Part shown: one piece after another, positions 62,335 to 64,000 of the stretch
Layout: each line of letters starts with the position of its first letter
Position numbering within the stretch: position 1 is the first letter of the stretch
From: Streptococcus infantis
GTDB lineage: Bacteria; Bacillota; Bacilli; Lactobacillales; Streptococcaceae
DNA: 64,000 nt
Assembly: GCF_015546995.1 (NCBI RefSeq)
Contig: NZ_JADMUH010000001.1
Span: 62,001-126,000 of the forward strand
Reading direction: 5' to 3'
Program-made: the position numbers and the translations under genes
The notes under the pieces: model-generated
What the model was told of the DNA's origin: nothing
The model's database searches: none
The model's input: only the letters and a program-made list of their open reading frames with translations

Positions 62335-63270
62335 ATGTCTTATCAAGATTTAAAAGATTGTAAAATTATCACTGCTTTTATTACCCCTTTTCATGAAGAT
62401 GGGTCAATAAATTTTGACGCGATTCCAAAGTTGATTGAACATTTATTGGCACACCATACTGATGGTATTCTCATGGCGGGGACGACTGCTGAGAGTCCAA
62501 CCCTAACCCACGATGAAGAGTTGCAGTTGTTCGCGGCTGTACAAAAGGTTGTTAACGGCCGTGTTCCTTTAATTGCGGGTGTTGGTACTAACGATACTCG
62601 CGACTCGATCGAGTTCGTTAAAGAAGTAGCGGAGTTTGGTGGTTTTGCAGCCGGTCTAGCGATTGTACCTTACTACAATAAACCATCTCAAGAAGGTATG
62701 TACCAACACTTTAAAGCCATTGCAGACGCATCAGATTTGCCAATTATTATCTATAACATCCCAGGTCGTGTAGTTGTCGAAATGACTCCAGATACTTTAC
62801 TTCGTTTGGCTGACCATCCAAATATTATCGGTGTCAAAGAATGTACTAGTCTTGCCAATATGGCCTACTTGATTGAGCATAAGCCTGAAGACTTTTTGGT
62901 ATACACTGGTGAAGATGGGGATGCTTTCCATGCTATGAATCTTGGTGCTGACGGTGTAATTTCTGTTGCTTCTCATACGAATGGTGATGAAATGCATGAA
63001 ATGTTCACTGCGATTGAAGAGAGTGATATGAAGAAAGCGGCATCTATTCAACGTAAATTTATTCCCAAGGTTAATGCTCTCTTCTCATACCCAAGTCCTG
63101 CACCTGTTAAGGCAGTACTCAACTATATGGGATTTGAAGCTGGTCCAACTCGCCTCCCATTGGTTCCTGCGCCTGAAGAGGATGCTAAACGCATTATCAA
63201 GGTTGTTATTGACGGAGACTACGAAGCAACTAAAGCGACTGTCACTGGAGTTCTTCGACCTGATTACTAA
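62335..63270 (+). CDS. dapA: 4-hydroxy-tetrahydrodipicolinate synthase
   Basis: TIM-barrel aldolase that condenses aspartate semialdehyde with pyruvate toward lysine, 311 residues. Visible: GTTAESPTL (about 42-50, the paired Thr), the Tyr in [13 protein letters not shown] (about residue 135), and the Schiff-base Lys in [11 protein letters not shown] (about 163). No ordinary lysine riboswitch is visible in the gap. AGAAAGG precedes the ATG. Followed by a terminator. Confidence 0.96.
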   Translation: MSYQDLKDCKIITAFITPFHEDGSINFDAIPKLIEHLLAHHTDGILMAGTTAESPTLTHDEELQLFAAVQKVVNGRVPLIAGVGTNDTRDSIEFVKEVAEFGGFAAGLAIVPYYNKPSQEGMYQHFKAIADASDLPIIIYNIPGRVVVEMTPDTLLRLADHPNIIGVKECTSLANMAYLIEHKPEDFLVYTGEDGDAFHAMNLGADGVISVASHTNGDEMHEMFTAIEESDMKKAASIQRKFIPKVNALFSYPSPAPVKAVLNYMGFEAGPTRLPLVPAPEEDAKRIIKVVIDGDYEATKATVTGVLRPDY

Positions 63271-63287
63271 TATAACTAAGATAAATA

Positions 63288-63326
63288 GAAACTTCCTAAC
63301 AAGTAAAATTGTTGGGAGTTTTTTTC
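63288..63326 (+). terminator. dapA terminator
   Basis: Stem built on CCTAACAA/TTGTTGGG (63295-63302 with 63309-63316, one G-U pair) plus AAAC/GTTT outside, then a run of T that continues into the cin-box region. Confidence 0.8.
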
Positions 63327-63332
63327 TTTTTC

Positions 63333-63340
63333 TACGAATA
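63333..63340 (+). promoter_or_regulatory. ComX (SigX) cin-box of dprA
   Basis: Perfect TACGAATA with a T-rich run just upstream (63319-63331), 30 bases before the dprA ATG. It marks a late competence promoter, like that of comEA. Confidence 0.9.
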
Positions 63341-63370
63341 GTTAAATAGAGAGAGAAAAAGGAGTCGATC

Positions 63371-64000
63371 ATGAAAATTAAGATTGATAATTTTGAAATT
63401 TATAAGCTAAAGCAAGCAGGATTAAGTAATCAGCAGGTTCTGAAAGTACTTCAATACGGAGAAATTTATGATCAGGAATTGAGTTTAGAGACAATCGCTG
63501 AAGCCTCGGAGTGTCGTAACCCAGTAGTTTTTATGGAGCGGTATCATAAGCTGACTTTTGAAAGTATGGAACGTTTAAAGAAAGATTTTGAAAAGTTCCC
63601 ATCATTTTCGATTTTGGATGATGTTTATCCAATTGCACTCAGTGAAATTTACGATGCACCTGTATTGCTTTTTTATAAAGGAGATTTAAATCTCTTAAAA
63701 TTACCAAAGATAGCAGTTGTAGGTAGTCGCTCTTGTAGTCAAACCGGAACCAAATCAGTCCGGAAAGTCATCGAAGAACTGGAGAATGAATTAGTTGTGG
63801 TGAGCGGACTTGCTAGAGGAATTGACACAGCAGCCCATATGTCAGTTCTTCAAACTGGTGGCAAAACGATTGCAGTGATCGGAACTGGTTTAGACGTCCA
63901 TTATCCCCGCTCCAATAAACGTCTTCAAGAATATATTGGAGACAATCATTTAATACTAAGTGAGTACGGACCAGGGGAAGAACCCTTGAAATTTCACTTT
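63371..64000 (+). CDS. dprA: DNA-processing protein DprA, 3'-truncated by window edge
   Basis: Loads RecA on incoming single-stranded DNA and shuts down competence. The first 210 codons are present; the window ends within the Rossmann-like core. Visible: an N-terminal SAM-like helical region (about 1-70), then IAVVGSRSCSQTGTKSVRKV, VVSGLARGIDTAAH (about 143-156), and GTGLDVHYPRSNK (about 170-182), the signature DprA motifs. AGGAG precedes the ATG, 7-8 bases away. The frame is open to the last base. Confidence 0.95.
   Translation, partial: MKIKIDNFEIYKLKQAGLSNQQVLKVLQYGEIYDQELSLETIAEASECRNPVVFMERYHKLTFESMERLKKDFEKFPSFSILDDVYPIALSEIYDAPVLLFYKGDLNLLKLPKIAVVGSRSCSQTGTKSVRKVIEELENELVVVSGLARGIDTAAHMSVLQTGGKTIAVIGTGLDVHYPRSNKRLQEYIGDNHLILSEYGPGEEPLKFHF

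Overview
The window is ordinary chromosome of a low-GC Gram-positive coccus, almost certainly a mitis-group Streptococcus close to S. mitis, S. oralis or S. pneumoniae. The evidence is: pneumococcus-like protein sequences throughout; a BOX repeat (boxA and boxC modules) inside the ATP synthase operon; two ComX/SigX cin-boxes (TACGAATA) in front of comEA-comEC and dprA; extended -10 promoters (TGnTATAAT or TGnTAAAAT) in front of many transcription units; and typical streptococcal ribosomal-protein leaders. As far as I remember the pneumococcal map, blocks that sit apart there are joined here, so I think this is a relative rather than S. pneumoniae itself. No prophage, insertion sequence, CRISPR array, rRNA operon or defence island is visible.

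Layout. 1-12.3 kb: 3' part of dnaX, a small membrane protein, the sufCDSUB iron-sulfur operon, an APC amino-acid permease, dacA (PBP3) on the minus strand, an AI-2E-family membrane protein and tuf. 12.5-20.3 kb: tmk-holB-yabA-rsmI, trmFO, pyrH-frr-cvfB-yozE and phoH. 20.4-26.9 kb: alanine dehydrogenase (minus), a GNAT acetyltransferase, comEA-comEC, a U32-family tRNA-modification-type protein and a CHY zinc-finger protein. 27.1-33.6 kb: the complete F1Fo ATP synthase operon atpEBFHAGDC, interrupted between atpG and atpD by a 105-bp BOX element. 33.6-43.8 kb: a lactonase, a second AI-2E-family protein with a TPR protein, a DegV protein, HU, L31 type B, a Pde2-like DHH phosphodiesterase, flavodoxin, chorismate mutase, a FluC fluoride-channel pair, rplS with a tRNA-Arg(CCU), and two unrecognised membrane proteins. 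43.9-50.7 kb: HAD and HD hydrolases, a DUF1934 protein, a DEAD-box helicase, a Gfo/Idh/MocA oxidoreductase, a YoaK-type protein and rplU-prp-rpmA. 50.9-64 kb: a MurA-type enzyme, GNAT, SpxR-like regulator, map, a CcdA/thioredoxin lipoprotein pair, ldh (interrupted), gyrA-srtA, asd, dapA and the 5' part of dprA.

How the genes work together. The window is dominated by housekeeping: translation (tuf, frr, map, rplS, rplU, rpmA, rpmE2, tRNA-Arg, trmFO, rsmI), replication and chromosome upkeep (dnaX, holB, yabA, tmk, hup, gyrA), wall and surface (murA, dacA, srtA), energy (atp, ldh) and Fe-S assembly. comEA, comEC and dprA belong to the competence regulon and form the DNA-uptake and recombination arm.

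Most notable observations: an in-frame TAA that cuts ldh after codon 235 of 328; a three-copy family of intergenic repeats (46.4, 60.7 and 62.1 kb) with terminator-like ends, one copy carrying a 34-nt direct repeat; cin-box promoters whose T-rich upstream element is the U-tract of the preceding terminator; interlocked divergent promoters that predict a leaderless HD-hydrolase mRNA; an 11-bp tandem repeat upstream of atpE; a tRNA-Arg immediately behind a terminator with no room for its own promoter; and a ComEC metallo-beta-lactamase-like domain without a recognisable HxHxDH motif. I did not find a convincing new multigene system; the nearest candidate is the unrecognised membrane-protein pair at 42.4-43.8 kb.
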